Shown here in pieces: positions 24,415 through 32,587 of a DNA stretch of 37,955 nt. The stretch is from NCBI GenBank assembly GCA_034190545.1, contig JAXIOF010000043.1:1-37955 (forward strand), given 5' to 3'. Origin of the DNA: Candidatus Afararchaeum irisae. GTDB lineage: Archaea; Halobacteriota; Halobacteria; Halobacteriales; Afararchaeaceae. The notes under the pieces are model-generated. The model worked only from the letters and a program-made list of their open reading frames with translations. It searched no databases and was not told where the DNA came from. Both the position numbers and the translations under genes were made by a program. Position 1 is the stretch's first letter. Each line of letters starts with the position of its first letter.

Positions 24415-26793
24415 ATGACACTCAGCCTACGATCGGAGGAAGGATCAGACAGCACCGACACGGACACAAATACGGATACGGAGGGCTGCGATCTGTGTGA
24501 CCTCCCGACACCTGACCCACCCGTAACGAGGGACGACGTTGACGGCGGTTTCTGCTGCCGAGGCTGTCTGGAGGTCTACTCCGAGTTCGGAGAGGTAGAC
24601 CCCGACGAAGTCACCGAGTACGCCGGAGACGAGACAGAGACACAGATAGAAGACCCAGAGACCGAGTACCTAGCAGTCGACGGAATGCACTGCTCGACGT
24701 GTGAGGCGTTCATAGAGTCACAGGTAGCCTCGGAGGACGGCGTCGGCTCCGTCGACGCGAGCTATGCCTCCGACATGGTGAAGGTGTCCTACGACGACGA
24801 CAAGACCTCAGAAGACGAGGTCCGTGACGCAGTCACGGGGTTCGGTTACAGAGCACGAAGCATAGACGTCGAGAGTCCCGAGTCGAGTGACGTGAGGACA
24901 GCGATCCGGCTCGGTGTCGGTGGTATCCTCGGCATGATCACGATGATGCTCTACATCGGCTTCCTCTATCCGATGTACTTCGGCTTCGAGTCGTCGGTAT
25001 TCGGTTCAAGTGTGTGGGGGTCAATAATTCCTACTGAGGTCTGGCTACTAACAACGGTGATACTCGTCGTAACGGGCTTCCCGATACTCCGGGGAGCCTA
25101 CGTCAGCCTCAGGTCGGGACAGCCCAACATGGATCTCTTAGTCGCGGTAGCCGCCGTCGGTGCCTACGTATACAGCGCGGGCGTCGTACTCACAGGAGGA
25201 AACGAGATCTACTTCGACATAACTGTCGTTATTGTCGTCGTCGTCTCGGTCGGTAACTACTACGAGGAGAGGATAAAGAGACGTGCGACCGACGTCGTAG
25301 CAGAGCTCAAACAGGAGAAAGCCGACAAGGCGAGGAGGGTCGCCGACGATGGACACGAGACAGTCGGAATAGACAGACTCGACGCCGGAGACCGTATACT
25401 CGTCAAGCCCGGCGAGAGAATACCCGTTGACGGAAAGGTCGTCGAGGGAACACCCGCGGTAGACGAGTCACTCGTCACAGGGGAGTCTGTTCCGGTGAGG
25501 AAGCAAGAAGGAGACCAGGTCATAGGCGGCTCAGTCGTCGCCCAGAACGCCGTGACAGTCGAGGTCGCCGACGAAGCCACGAGCACACTCGACCGTCTCG
25601 TGGAGCTACTCTGGGAGATACAGTCTTCACGTCCGGGTGTGCAGAGGCTCGCCGACAAGATAGCCGGCGTCTTCGTGCCTCTGGTTCTCACGGTCGCGGC
25701 TGTGACATTCGCCGCACAGGTCGCCTTAGGGTCGAGTCTCGAGTCGTCGGTTCTGACAGCCCTCTCGGTTCTGATAGTCTCGTGTCCGTGCGCCTTGGGA
25801 GTCGCCACTCCGCTCGCAGTCGCTTCGGGAATAAACGACGGTCTCAGACACGGCATAGTCGTCAACGACCCGTCTGTCTTCGAGAAGGGCGGCGAGGTCG
25901 AAACCGTGGCTTTCGACAAGACGGGAACTGTCACGACAGGGGAGATGGAGGCTCTCGAAGTCGAGGGTGACGAAGAAGCCGTAGAGAGAGCCGCCGCAGT
26001 CGAGGAGTTTTCGAGCCATCACATAGCCGACGCCTTGACGTCGGAGTTCGGGTCGGACAGAGAAGCCGAAGAGTTCAGACAGCACCCCGGAATGGGTGTC
26101 AGCGCCGAGGTCAAGGACGACAGGGTCTACGTGGGTAGCTCCGAACTCTTCGATGAGAAGGGTCTCGAAACAGAGGTATTTGAGGAGACAGCCGAGGAGG
26201 CGCGCGAGTCGGGCAAGGTTCCCGTCTTCGTGGGCTGGGACGACACGGCGAGGGCGGTGGTAGTCGTAGGCGACAAGACAAGAGACGGCTGGGAGGAGAC
26301 AGTCGAGGAGGTCGCAGACGGACGCGAAGTAGCTATCATAACCGGCGACACAGCCGAAGCCGCCGAGAGGTTCGAGGGCGACGGGGTAGACCACGTCTTC
26401 GCAGAGGTTCCCCCAGAGGCAAAGGCGGAGATAGTCGAGAGACTCAGGGCGGAGTCCGACGGTGCGACCGTGATGGTCGGCGACGGAACCAACGACGCAC
26501 CCGCTCTCGCAAAAGCAGACCTCGGAATAGCAGTCGGAGACGGTACGACTCTCGCTGTCGACGCCGCCGACGTGGTCAACACGACCGACGACATAAGAGC
26601 CGTCCCGGAGATATTCGAGATGACGGAGAAGACGAGAAGGAGGATCAGACACAACCTGGGCTGGGCGTTTCTCTACAACGCCGTGGCGATACCCGCCGCG
26701 GTCACGGGACATATTAATCCTGTGATCGCCGCGGTTGCGATGGCGACAAGCAGCCTCCTCGTCGTGGCTAACTCGTCACGTTCAGTCGTTTAG
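24415..26793 (+). CDS. Copper-type P1B ATPase, FixI/CcoI-like
   Basis: A 792-residue heavy-metal-transporting ATPase. After a Thr-Asp-rich leader come CxxC (25-28) and FCCRGC (46-51), then an HMA domain with GMHCSTC (90-96). The transmembrane metal site is SCPCALG (near 456), the phosphorylation loop DKTGT (near 501) and the hinge GDGTNDAP (near 689). The Cys-rich N-terminus before the HMA is characteristic of FixI/CcoI (CopA2-type) pumps that export Cu(I) for oxidase metallation. Its position just after subunit III supports that role over simple copper resistance. The 3' end overlaps the convergent hydratase gene by 12 bases. Confidence 0.92.
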   Translation: MTLSLRSEEGSDSTDTDTNTDTEGCDLCDLPTPDPPVTRDDVDGGFCCRGCLEVYSEFGEVDPDEVTEYAGDETETQIEDPETEYLAVDGMHCSTCEAFIESQVASEDGVGSVDASYASDMVKVSYDDDKTSEDEVRDAVTGFGYRARSIDVESPESSDVRTAIRLGVGGILGMITMMLYIGFLYPMYFGFESSVFGSSVWGSIIPTEVWLLTTVILVVTGFPILRGAYVSLRSGQPNMDLLVAVAAVGAYVYSAGVVLTGGNEIYFDITVVIVVVVSVGNYYEERIKRRATDVVAELKQEKADKARRVADDGHETVGIDRLDAGDRILVKPGERIPVDGKVVEGTPAVDESLVTGESVPVRKQEGDQVIGGSVVAQNAVTVEVADEATSTLDRLVELLWEIQSSRPGVQRLADKIAGVFVPLVLTVAAVTFAAQVALGSSLESSVLTALSVLIVSCPCALGVATPLAVASGINDGLRHGIVVNDPSVFEKGGEVETVAFDKTGTVTTGEMEALEVEGDEEAVERAAAVEEFSSHHIADALTSEFGSDREAEEFRQHPGMGVSAEVKDDRVYVGSSELFDEKGLETEVFEETAEEARESGKVPVFVGWDDTARAVVVVGDKTRDGWEETVEEVADGREVAIITGDTAEAAERFEGDGVDHVFAEVPPEAKAEIVERLRAESDGATVMVGDGTNDAPALAKADLGIAVGDGTTLAVDAADVVNTTDDIRAVPEIFEMTEKTRRRIRHNLGWAFLYNAVAIPAAVTGHINPVIAAVAMATSSLLVVANSSRSVV

Positions 26794-27519
26794 GCTTTCG
26801 AGGTAAGAGTCGACGTACTCCTCGACGCCGTCCTCGAATAGCTCGGCGAAGAGCCTCCTCTCGTGTTCGAGTGCTTCCTCCTTGTGTAGCTCGTATCCGT
26901 TAGTGATCGACTGTTTGACGGTTCGTATAGCCTCCGACCGTCTCGAAGCTATCCCCTCGGCTACCTCATACGCCTTTTCCTCGGCGTCGTCTACGACTTC
27001 GTTGACGAGATCCATAGCGTCTGCGTCTTCGGCGTCGACAGTGCGTCCCGTGAGAGCGAGATCCATCGCGTCGGAGAGTCCGACGAGACGCGGAAGTCGG
27101 TAGGTTCCTCCCCAGCCCCCGAAGATGCCTATCTTGACACCGGGCTCCCCGAACTTCGACCTCGGTGTGGCGTACCTGAGGTCACAAGCGAGTATGAACT
27201 CGGTACCTCCTCCCATACACGCGCCGTCGACCGCGGCTATGACTGGAGCGGACGAGTCCTCTATGGCGTCGGCGACGGAGTGTCCGAGACGCGCGAACTC
27301 CTCCGCGCCTTCGGAGTCGAGTGTACGTACGTGGCTGACGTCGGCTCCGGCTATGAAGGCGTCGCCCTCTCCGCGTATGACCACTGCGTCAGCCTCCTCT
27401 CCGGCTTCTGTAATACTGTCTCTGAAGTCACGTAGCATCTCCTCGTCGAAGGCGTTGCGTTTCTCGGGTCGGTCGACGGTGACCGTCGCCACACCGTCGT
27501 CTGTCTGCTTCCTTATCAT
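26782..27519 (-). CDS. Enoyl-CoA hydratase/isomerase family protein
   Basis: A crotonase-fold enzyme of 245 residues, probably hydrating enoyl-CoA in beta-oxidation. Conserved features are VTVDRPEKRNAF, the oxyanion-hole segment AFIAGADVSH, the second hole AVDGACMGGGTEFILACDLRYA, GEPGVKIGIFGGWGGT and LPRLVG. The start at 27519 (MIRKQ) was preferred to an ATG eight codons upstream because a TATA-like box is 26 bases away and related proteins begin at this point. It may work with the acyl-CoA dehydrogenase at 19.5 kb. Confidence 0.9.
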   Translation of the reverse strand: MIRKQTDDGVATVTVDRPEKRNAFDEEMLRDFRDSITEAGEEADAVVIRGEGDAFIAGADVSHVRTLDSEGAEEFARLGHSVADAIEDSSAPVIAAVDGACMGGGTEFILACDLRYATPRSKFGEPGVKIGIFGGWGGTYRLPRLVGLSDAMDLALTGRTVDAEDADAMDLVNEVVDDAEEKAYEVAEGIASRRSEAIRTVKQSITNGYELHKEEALEHERRLFAELFEDGVEEYVDSYLESLND

Positions 27520-27541
27520 AAGCCGACTTCGGGAATTAGAC

Positions 27542-27548
27542 ATATACT
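27542..27548 (-). promoter_or_regulatory. TATA-like box of the hydratase gene
   Basis: On the minus strand the sequence reads agtatat, centred 26 bases before the ATG at 27519. This spacing decides between two possible starts. Confidence 0.5.
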
Positions 27549-27584
27549 ACTTTACTTTGGAGTCTACGGGTGTCTGTCTGCGTA

Positions 27585-27590
27585 TTATAT
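27585..27590 (+). promoter_or_regulatory. TATA-like box of the gene at 27633
   Basis: The sequence ttatat predicts transcription starting near 27614, leaving a 5' leader of about 19 bases. Confidence 0.4.
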
Positions 27591-27602
27591 GCAAACACAT
27601 AT

Positions 27603-27617
27603 GGGTTTGTGAAACCC
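27603..27617. promoter_or_regulatory. Perfect hairpin overlapping the predicted start site
   Basis: The arms gggttt and aaaccc flank a 3-nt gtg loop. It overlaps the transcription start predicted from the TATA box at 27585, a good place for a repressor. It has the same stem plus 3-nt-loop form as the hel308 palindromes but a different core sequence. Confidence 0.4.
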
Positions 27618-27632
27618 ACTCCTAACACATCG

Positions 27633-28421
27633 ATGAGTGCGTTCAAAGAGGATCTGAGAAGGCTCAGATCTGAGCTCCTGTCCCTGACTCAGGAGGTTCA
27701 AGTTCGTGAAGCCTCAGTATCTCAGCCGTCTTCTCGTGAGATTGAACCCGAGGAGCTGAGGAGCCTCATACGTGAGATGGTGACTTCCTCCGACCTCAAG
27801 CCGGCTATGCTCTGTTTTCTTGCTTCGAGGATTGACGAGTACGGCTCCGAAGTCACAGAGGGTGACCGCGACCACCGGGATCAGACAGCCGACTCCGACT
27901 CGTCGGCGTCGGTAGACGTCTCGAAATGCGCCGGGATACAGCTCATACACACGGGTCTGTGTAGGATAAGAGAGATAGTCGACGACCCTTCGTCGTGGGA
28001 GGACGTCGGTTTGGAGCCCGTCGAGGAGGACATGGAGCTCCTGGGAGCCGACATACTCGTGAGCATAGGTCTGGGACGTCTCGGCGACGACCTTCGGATG
28101 GGTACACGTGTCATAAACTCGTTCGGAACCAGTCAGGCTCGTAAGATAGACACAGACGACCCCGAGTCCGTCGTCGAGGAGGACGCGGTCGAGTACACAC
28201 AGGCGTACCTCGCAGCCGTCTCGATAGGAGCCGACGGTGACCCCGACGACGAGGTAGTCGAGGTAGCCGAGAGGCTCGCGCTCAGAGACGCGTCGTCAGT
28301 CTCGTCGGAGACAGAACCCGATCCCGAGGACTACGTGAGCCCGAGAATAAACGGCTACCTCGAAGACGTAATCGAGTCTGGGTCACTGGGTCTCGAAACC
28401 GAGGCAGAACAGAGTCTTTGA
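27633..28421 (+). CDS. Haloarchaeal conserved protein, possibly DUF7114 family
   Basis: A 262-residue, acidic, mostly helical soluble protein. The segments EPEELRSLIREMV, CAGIQLIHTGLCRIREIV and LLGADILVSIGLGRLGDD recall the haloarchaeal DUF7114 family as I remember it, and the last recalls all-alpha isoprenoid-synthase-like proteins without their Asp-rich catalytic motif. The ATG at 27633 was chosen because it follows the promoter-like region and gives a natural helical start; an in-frame GTG at 27570 lies upstream of the TATA box. No function is assigned. Confidence 0.7.
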   Translation: MSAFKEDLRRLRSELLSLTQEVQVREASVSQPSSREIEPEELRSLIREMVTSSDLKPAMLCFLASRIDEYGSEVTEGDRDHRDQTADSDSSASVDVSKCAGIQLIHTGLCRIREIVDDPSSWEDVGLEPVEEDMELLGADILVSIGLGRLGDDLRMGTRVINSFGTSQARKIDTDDPESVVEEDAVEYTQAYLAAVSIGADGDPDDEVVEVAERLALRDASSVSSETEPDPEDYVSPRINGYLEDVIESGSLGLETEAEQSL

Positions 28422-28426
28422 TCAGA

Positions 28427-28741
28427 TCAGTCGAGACGGACTGCTGTGCCGTAGGCTATGACCTCCGAGCCGCCGTCTGTGACCTGTGAGCTCTCCATTC
28501 TGACGTTGACGACTGCGTCGGCACCCATCGACTCGGCGTCCTCCTCCATCCTCTCGAGAGCCTCCTCACGCGCTGAGGTCAGGAGGTCAGAGTAACCCTT
28601 TAGCTCTCCCCCTGTGAAGTTACGTATCGCCTGTATCAGATCCATTCCGGCGTTACGTGCCTTCACGGTGTTTCCGCGCGCTATACCGAGTGACTCTTCT
28701 ATCTCACGTCCAGAAACTGTCTCGGTGGTGACTGTCTTCAT
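28427..28741 (-). CDS. YbjQ/UPF0145 family protein
   Basis: A 104-residue protein of the YbjQ family, thought to form pentamers of unknown function. Family landmarks are TTETVSGREI, GIARGNTVKARNAG, the SAREEALERMEEDAESMGADAVVNVRM block and the terminal EVIAYGTAVRL. Its 3' end is five bases from the convergent gene at 27633. Upstream (28742-28787) is a short gap to thyX. Confidence 0.88.
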   Translation of the reverse strand: MKTVTTETVSGREIEESLGIARGNTVKARNAGMDLIQAIRNFTGGELKGYSDLLTSAREEALERMEEDAESMGADAVVNVRMESSQVTDGGSEVIAYGTAVRLD

Positions 28742-28787
28742 ATCCGAGATAAGTCACGGTGCGACTAAGCACTTGTCATGGTCAGTG

Positions 28788-29576
28788 TCACGGTCCAAGA
28801 CGGTTCTTCCTGTCCTTCATCTCCTCCTCGTAATACTCGAATGTTATAGGCATCCAGTCCTTCGCGAGGTCGAGTATCTCTTCTGACATCTCACGTACCT
28901 CCCACTGAGCGTCGCCCGCTGCCCTCATGTCGAGTATATGCATCAGACCCCGCGCGTTTATCGAGAAGACTACGTTGACCTTCGTCGCCTGAGGAAGTAC
29001 GAACCTCGCGTCCTCGGCGGGAACCCCGTCGTCTATGAGGTCGAAGTAGGTCTCGAAGTCGTCGTAACACGTCTCCAAGAAGCTGTGTTTCCTCTCCTCG
29101 GGAGGGACATCGAACTCTATCTTACCCGTCTCACGTGACTTCCACTCCTCCGCAGTCACCGACGGTGGCACGACGACGTACTCCTCAACGTCCTGAAGAC
29201 CGTCGATATCACCACGTCCCGGAACCGTGTAACGCAGTGACTGGACGTCGAACGAGGCGTGTCTGTGGCGTGTGATCTGTGCCATACAGACACGGCTCAT
29301 CGACCTGACCGAGAAGGTAGCCTGCGGGTGTTCGAAGGGTCCGTAATGCCCCCTCCGCATAAGGTGGTGTATCAGAGTTTCCTTCTTGTCGTCTAAGCTG
29401 TCGCCGTCGACCGACTCCATCACCTCCTCGAAGCTCTTGTCGGCTACCCATTCGGTCATGTAGTCGTTCCTCGCCGCCCTGCACGCCGTCTCCTCGGGAT
29501 CGGGGGTCGATTCGAGTAGGTCTACCTCCATCCCGGTGTCAGTCTCGGTGTCAGTCTGTGTGTCTTTAGATGTCAT
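28788..29576 (-). CDS. thyX: Flavin-dependent thymidylate synthase
   Basis: Makes dTMP from dUMP using methylene-tetrahydrofolate, FAD and NADPH. The diagnostic ThyX motif is present as RHRHASFDVQS, with GPFEHPQATFSV upstream and the C-terminal FSINARGLMHILDMRAAGDAQWEVR. The start at 29576 was chosen because the upstream alternative (29612) overlaps xseB. It gives 262 residues with a Thr-Asp-rich leader of about 15 residues. It follows xseB on the same strand. Dependence on folate fits the mptE gene elsewhere in the window. Confidence 0.94.
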   Translation of the reverse strand: MTSKDTQTDTETDTGMEVDLLESTPDPEETACRAARNDYMTEWVADKSFEEVMESVDGDSLDDKKETLIHHLMRRGHYGPFEHPQATFSVRSMSRVCMAQITRHRHASFDVQSLRYTVPGRGDIDGLQDVEEYVVVPPSVTAEEWKSRETGKIEFDVPPEERKHSFLETCYDDFETYFDLIDDGVPAEDARFVLPQATKVNVVFSINARGLMHILDMRAAGDAQWEVREMSEEILDLAKDWMPITFEYYEEEMKDRKNRLGP

Positions 29577-29592
29577 CCTTACGCTTAGCTTA

Positions 29593-29859
29593 CTACTGTT
29601 TACTGTGGTCATCCGGCTCGTGTGTCTGTATCTCGGCGTCTCCGATTGCCTCTACAGCCGTCTCTACGTCCTCAAGGCGGCTCCTGCATTCCTCCAAGAG
29701 TCTCACGCCCTCCTCGTATAGGCTCAACGACTCGTCGAGTCCCACGTCGTCGGACTCTAGACGTTCGACAACCTCGTCGAGACGGTCGAGCCGTTCCTCG
29801 AAGCTCATCTCGTCGTCTGTATCTGTATCTGTGTCTGTATCTGTGTCAGTCTGAGTCAT
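29593..29859 (-). CDS. xseB: Exodeoxyribonuclease VII small subunit
   Basis: An 88-residue coiled-coil subunit of exonuclease VII. The conserved core is SFEERLDRLDEVVERLESDDVGLDESLSLYEEGVRLLEECRSRL. The first 17 residues are a Thr-Asp repeat encoded by degenerate hexanucleotide units (gtatct/gtgtct on the plus strand), giving a possible alternative start at the later Met. Its ATG immediately follows the xseA stop (TAAATG), as expected for subunits made in fixed proportion. Confidence 0.92.
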   Translation of the reverse strand: MTQTDTDTDTDTDTDDEMSFEERLDRLDEVVERLESDDVGLDESLSLYEEGVRLLEECRSRLEDVETAVEAIGDAEIQTHEPDDHSKQ

Positions 29860-31188
29860 TTATACAAAGTCTCCTTCGGGGTCTCGTTCTCGTTTGTGTG
29901 TACAGACGTCTTCGACACGGCTCTTTACTCTTCCGTCGGAGAGTCTGACCTCCAAGGTGTCACCCTCGTCTAAGTCTTCGGCACTCGTGACGACGTCACC
30001 GTCCGACTCGGCGACCGAGTAGCCTCTCGAAAGGACGTTGAGAGGGCTGAGTGAGTCGAGGAGATCCGAGTACCTCGATACCTCGTCACGTCGGTCTTCG
30101 AGTAGGTCTTCGACGCCGCCCTCTAGACGTTCCTCAAGCTCTTCGAGGCTCTCGGAGTAACTGCCGACGACGTCGTGACGGTCTAAGAGACGTTCGTAGG
30201 TGTCGAGTCTCCTGTGGTACGAGTCTATCTCGGAGTAGACAGCCGACTCGATCCTCGTCTCAGTCTCTTCGAGACGTCCGAGTAGGTCACGTCTCTCGGG
30301 GACAGCTATCTCAGCCGCCTCGCTGGGTGTCGCGGCTGACTCGTCGGCGACGAGGTCGGTGAGTGTGTTGTCGACCTGGTGCCCCACCGCACTCACGACA
30401 GGCGTCTCACAGCCGTAGACGGCGCGGACGACCTCCTCCTCGTTGAACGCCCAGAGGTCTTCTATCGATCCTCCGCCTCTGCCGACTACTACGACGTCAC
30501 AGCCTTCGGAGTCGATCTCCTCGATAGCATCACGTATCTCGGGAGCCGCGCCGTCGCCCTGTACCTTCGCGGGCGAGACTGTAACGTCGACGGGGAAACG
30601 TCTCCCTAAGACATCGAGTATGTCGTGTACCGCAGCACCCGAGTCGCTCGTGACGACGCCGACATGGTTGGGAAAGTCGGGTATCGGCTTCTTGTGTCGG
30701 TCGTCGAAGAGACCCTCGTCGTCGAGCTTGTTCTTGAGTCTTATGAACTCCTCGTAGAGGTCGCCTCTCCCCGACTCAGACATCGACTCGACGTATAGCT
30801 GGTACTCGCCTCTCTCCTCGTAGACCGATACACGTCCCTCGGCGATGACCTCGTCGCCGTCGTCGGGGTCGAAGTCAAGTGACGACGCGTTCCTCCGGAA
30901 CATCACACAGCCGAGTGACGATCCGTCGTCCTTGAGGCTGAAGTACATATGTCCGCTAGAATGGTGGTGGAAGTTCGAGACCTCGCCGCTCACAGCCACG
31001 TCCGAGAGTTCGGGGTCTGACTCAAGGAGGCTCTTTACTGTCTGTGTGACCTCCGAGACAGTGTAGACGTCGTCGGCGTCGGCATCCGCGTCTGGGTGTG
31101 AGGTCTCCGGATCACGTGGAGCTTCAGAATCGGAGTCGGAGTCAGAGCCGGAGTCGGAGTCGTCGATAAAGTCGTCGAGAGATGTCAT
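29860..31188 (-). CDS. xseA: Exodeoxyribonuclease VII large subunit
   Basis: Catalytic subunit of exonuclease VII, which degrades single-stranded DNA from both ends. A repetitive Ser-Asp leader (about 40 residues) precedes the OB fold (VSEVTQTVKSLLESDPELSDVAVSGEVSNFHHHSSGHMYFSLKD). The catalytic region contains VGVVTSDSGAAVHDIL, VVVGRGGGSIEDLWAFNEE and VSAVGHQVDNTLTDLVAD, then the long coiled coil that binds XseB. The gene is mostly bacterial but is established in haloarchaea. The ATGA overlap with cobB upstream suggests coupling, with no obvious functional link. Confidence 0.95.
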   Translation of the reverse strand: MTSLDDFIDDSDSGSDSDSDSEAPRDPETSHPDADADADDVYTVSEVTQTVKSLLESDPELSDVAVSGEVSNFHHHSSGHMYFSLKDDGSSLGCVMFRRNASSLDFDPDDGDEVIAEGRVSVYEERGEYQLYVESMSESGRGDLYEEFIRLKNKLDDEGLFDDRHKKPIPDFPNHVGVVTSDSGAAVHDILDVLGRRFPVDVTVSPAKVQGDGAAPEIRDAIEEIDSEGCDVVVVGRGGGSIEDLWAFNEEEVVRAVYGCETPVVSAVGHQVDNTLTDLVADESAATPSEAAEIAVPERRDLLGRLEETETRIESAVYSEIDSYHRRLDTYERLLDRHDVVGSYSESLEELEERLEGGVEDLLEDRRDEVSRYSDLLDSLSPLNVLSRGYSVAESDGDVVTSAEDLDEGDTLEVRLSDGRVKSRVEDVCTHKRERDPEGDFV

Positions 31189-32501
31189 TTGTGTCTGTCA
31201 ATCAGAGTCGTGAGGTAGTCCTGTGACTCGGGATGGAGATGTGTGTAACATCCCACCGTGTTGTACTCGACGACGCCGTCACGGTCACCGTCTATTCCCT
31301 TTCCCCTGACGACGTCGAAAGCTGTCGTGGCGTCGCGGTCTATCTGTGTCTTCGAGTAATGGAACTCGTGTCCATTAAGTCTTCGGCGTCCGAGGACGTC
31401 GGAGGCACCAGTGGGCTCGACCTCGGTGTATCCCACCGCCTCTAACGACTCCGTCATCTCGACCTGTGACGGCAGTACACCCGCCATCTCGTAGGTCTCT
31501 CCGTCAACGGTGAGCGACTCGCTGAGGTACATGAATCCGCCACACTCACCCAAGATAGGCTTCCCCTCAGACGCGGCGTCTAAGACGTCAGATCTCATCG
31601 ACTCGTTGTCCTCAAGCTTCTCGGGATGTAGCTCGGGATAGCCTCCTCCGAAGTAGTAGGCGTCAGCCTCGGGTAGTTCGTCTTCGAGGGGTGAGAAGGT
31701 CACGACCTCGGCGTTCGAACTCAGGACTTCGAGGCTACGCGGATAGTAGAAGCTGAAGGCGGAGTCACGCGCGACACCGACGCGTATGTCTGAGTCGGCA
31801 TCATCGGCTGTTTTATCAGTCGTACGGCGTGGATCGGGAGTATCGGCTTCGGACGCGACGGATTCGAGAGCCTGCGTGTCGATAGAGTCGGAAGCACGCG
31901 AGAGAGCGTCGTCGTCGAACGGCGACTCGTCGCCCATTTCGAGACCAAGATGCCGACTCGGAACTTCGAGGTCGTCGGACCGCGGTATGTTTCCGAGGAA
32001 CTCTATGCCGACGGCTTCGAGTCCCTCTCTTATTCCGGAGACGTGTCTGTCGCTCGACGCCTTGTTGGCGATAACACCCGCGACTTCGACGTCCGATCCC
32101 CGCGCCTGAGCGTACTCAGCGAATCCGAGAGCCGTCGCGGCGACACTCTCCATACCAGCGGTGGCGTCGACTACAAGGACGACGGGAAGACCGACTGTCT
32201 CAGCGACCTTCGCCGTACTCTCGTCGTACGAGTCGTACATCCCCATGACTCCCTCGACGACGCCGTACTCTCCATCGCCCCTCGCGTAGTTACGTCGGAC
32301 GCCGTCCTCGCCCATCATATGTAAGTCGAGTGTGCGCGAGGGCTTCCCCGTGACATACTCGTGGTGGCTCGGGTCGATGTAGTCGGATCCTACCTTGTAT
32401 CCCTGAACGTCTCCCTCGTCCGTGAGTGCATCCATCACCGCAAGCGTCGCAGTCGTCTTTCCGACTCCGCTCGAAGTCCCCGCTATGACAAAGCCTCTCA
32501 T
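31185..32501 (-). CDS. cobB: Cobyrinate a,c-diamide synthase
   Basis: Amidates the a and c side chains of cobyrinic acid in cobalamin synthesis, using ATP and glutamine. The N-terminal ATPase domain begins MRGFVIAGTSSGVGKTT and includes KVGSDYIDPSHH and VVEGVMGMYDS. The C-terminal glutamine amidotransferase has GGGYPELHPEKL and GECGGFMYLSE, whose Cys is the expected nucleophile. The linker between domains (residues about 195-245) is expanded and rich in Asp, Ser and Thr. No other cobalamin gene is in the window. Eleven GTTAC repeats lie just upstream. Confidence 0.94.
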   Translation of the reverse strand: MRGFVIAGTSSGVGKTTATLAVMDALTDEGDVQGYKVGSDYIDPSHHEYVTGKPSRTLDLHMMGEDGVRRNYARGDGEYGVVEGVMGMYDSYDESTAKVAETVGLPVVLVVDATAGMESVAATALGFAEYAQARGSDVEVAGVIANKASSDRHVSGIREGLEAVGIEFLGNIPRSDDLEVPSRHLGLEMGDESPFDDDALSRASDSIDTQALESVASEADTPDPRRTTDKTADDADSDIRVGVARDSAFSFYYPRSLEVLSSNAEVVTFSPLEDELPEADAYYFGGGYPELHPEKLEDNESMRSDVLDAASEGKPILGECGGFMYLSESLTVDGETYEMAGVLPSQVEMTESLEAVGYTEVEPTGASDVLGRRRLNGHEFHYSKTQIDRDATTAFDVVRGKGIDGDRDGVVEYNTVGCYTHLHPESQDYLTTLIDRHK

Positions 32502-32532
32502 TAACAGATCTTCGTGAGAGTAGAACCTAACG

Positions 32533-32587
32533 GTTACGTTACGTTACGTTACGTTACGTTACGTTACGTTACGTTACGTTACGTTAC
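32533..32587. repeat. Eleven perfect tandem GTTAC repeats
   Basis: The 55-base tract is a perfect pentanucleotide microsatellite, upstream of the cobB start and running into the 3' end of the membrane protein gene. That gene's stop (TAA on the minus strand) is formed within the first two units it reads, so changes in copy number would not alter its protein. They would alter the spacing between that gene or any promoter and cobB. Confidence 0.95.

Noticed and set aside
32533-32587. The GTTAC tract as a replication origin iteron set
   Set aside because: The units are short, perfect and contiguous, with no origin-binding-protein gene nearby. A microsatellite explains them more simply.
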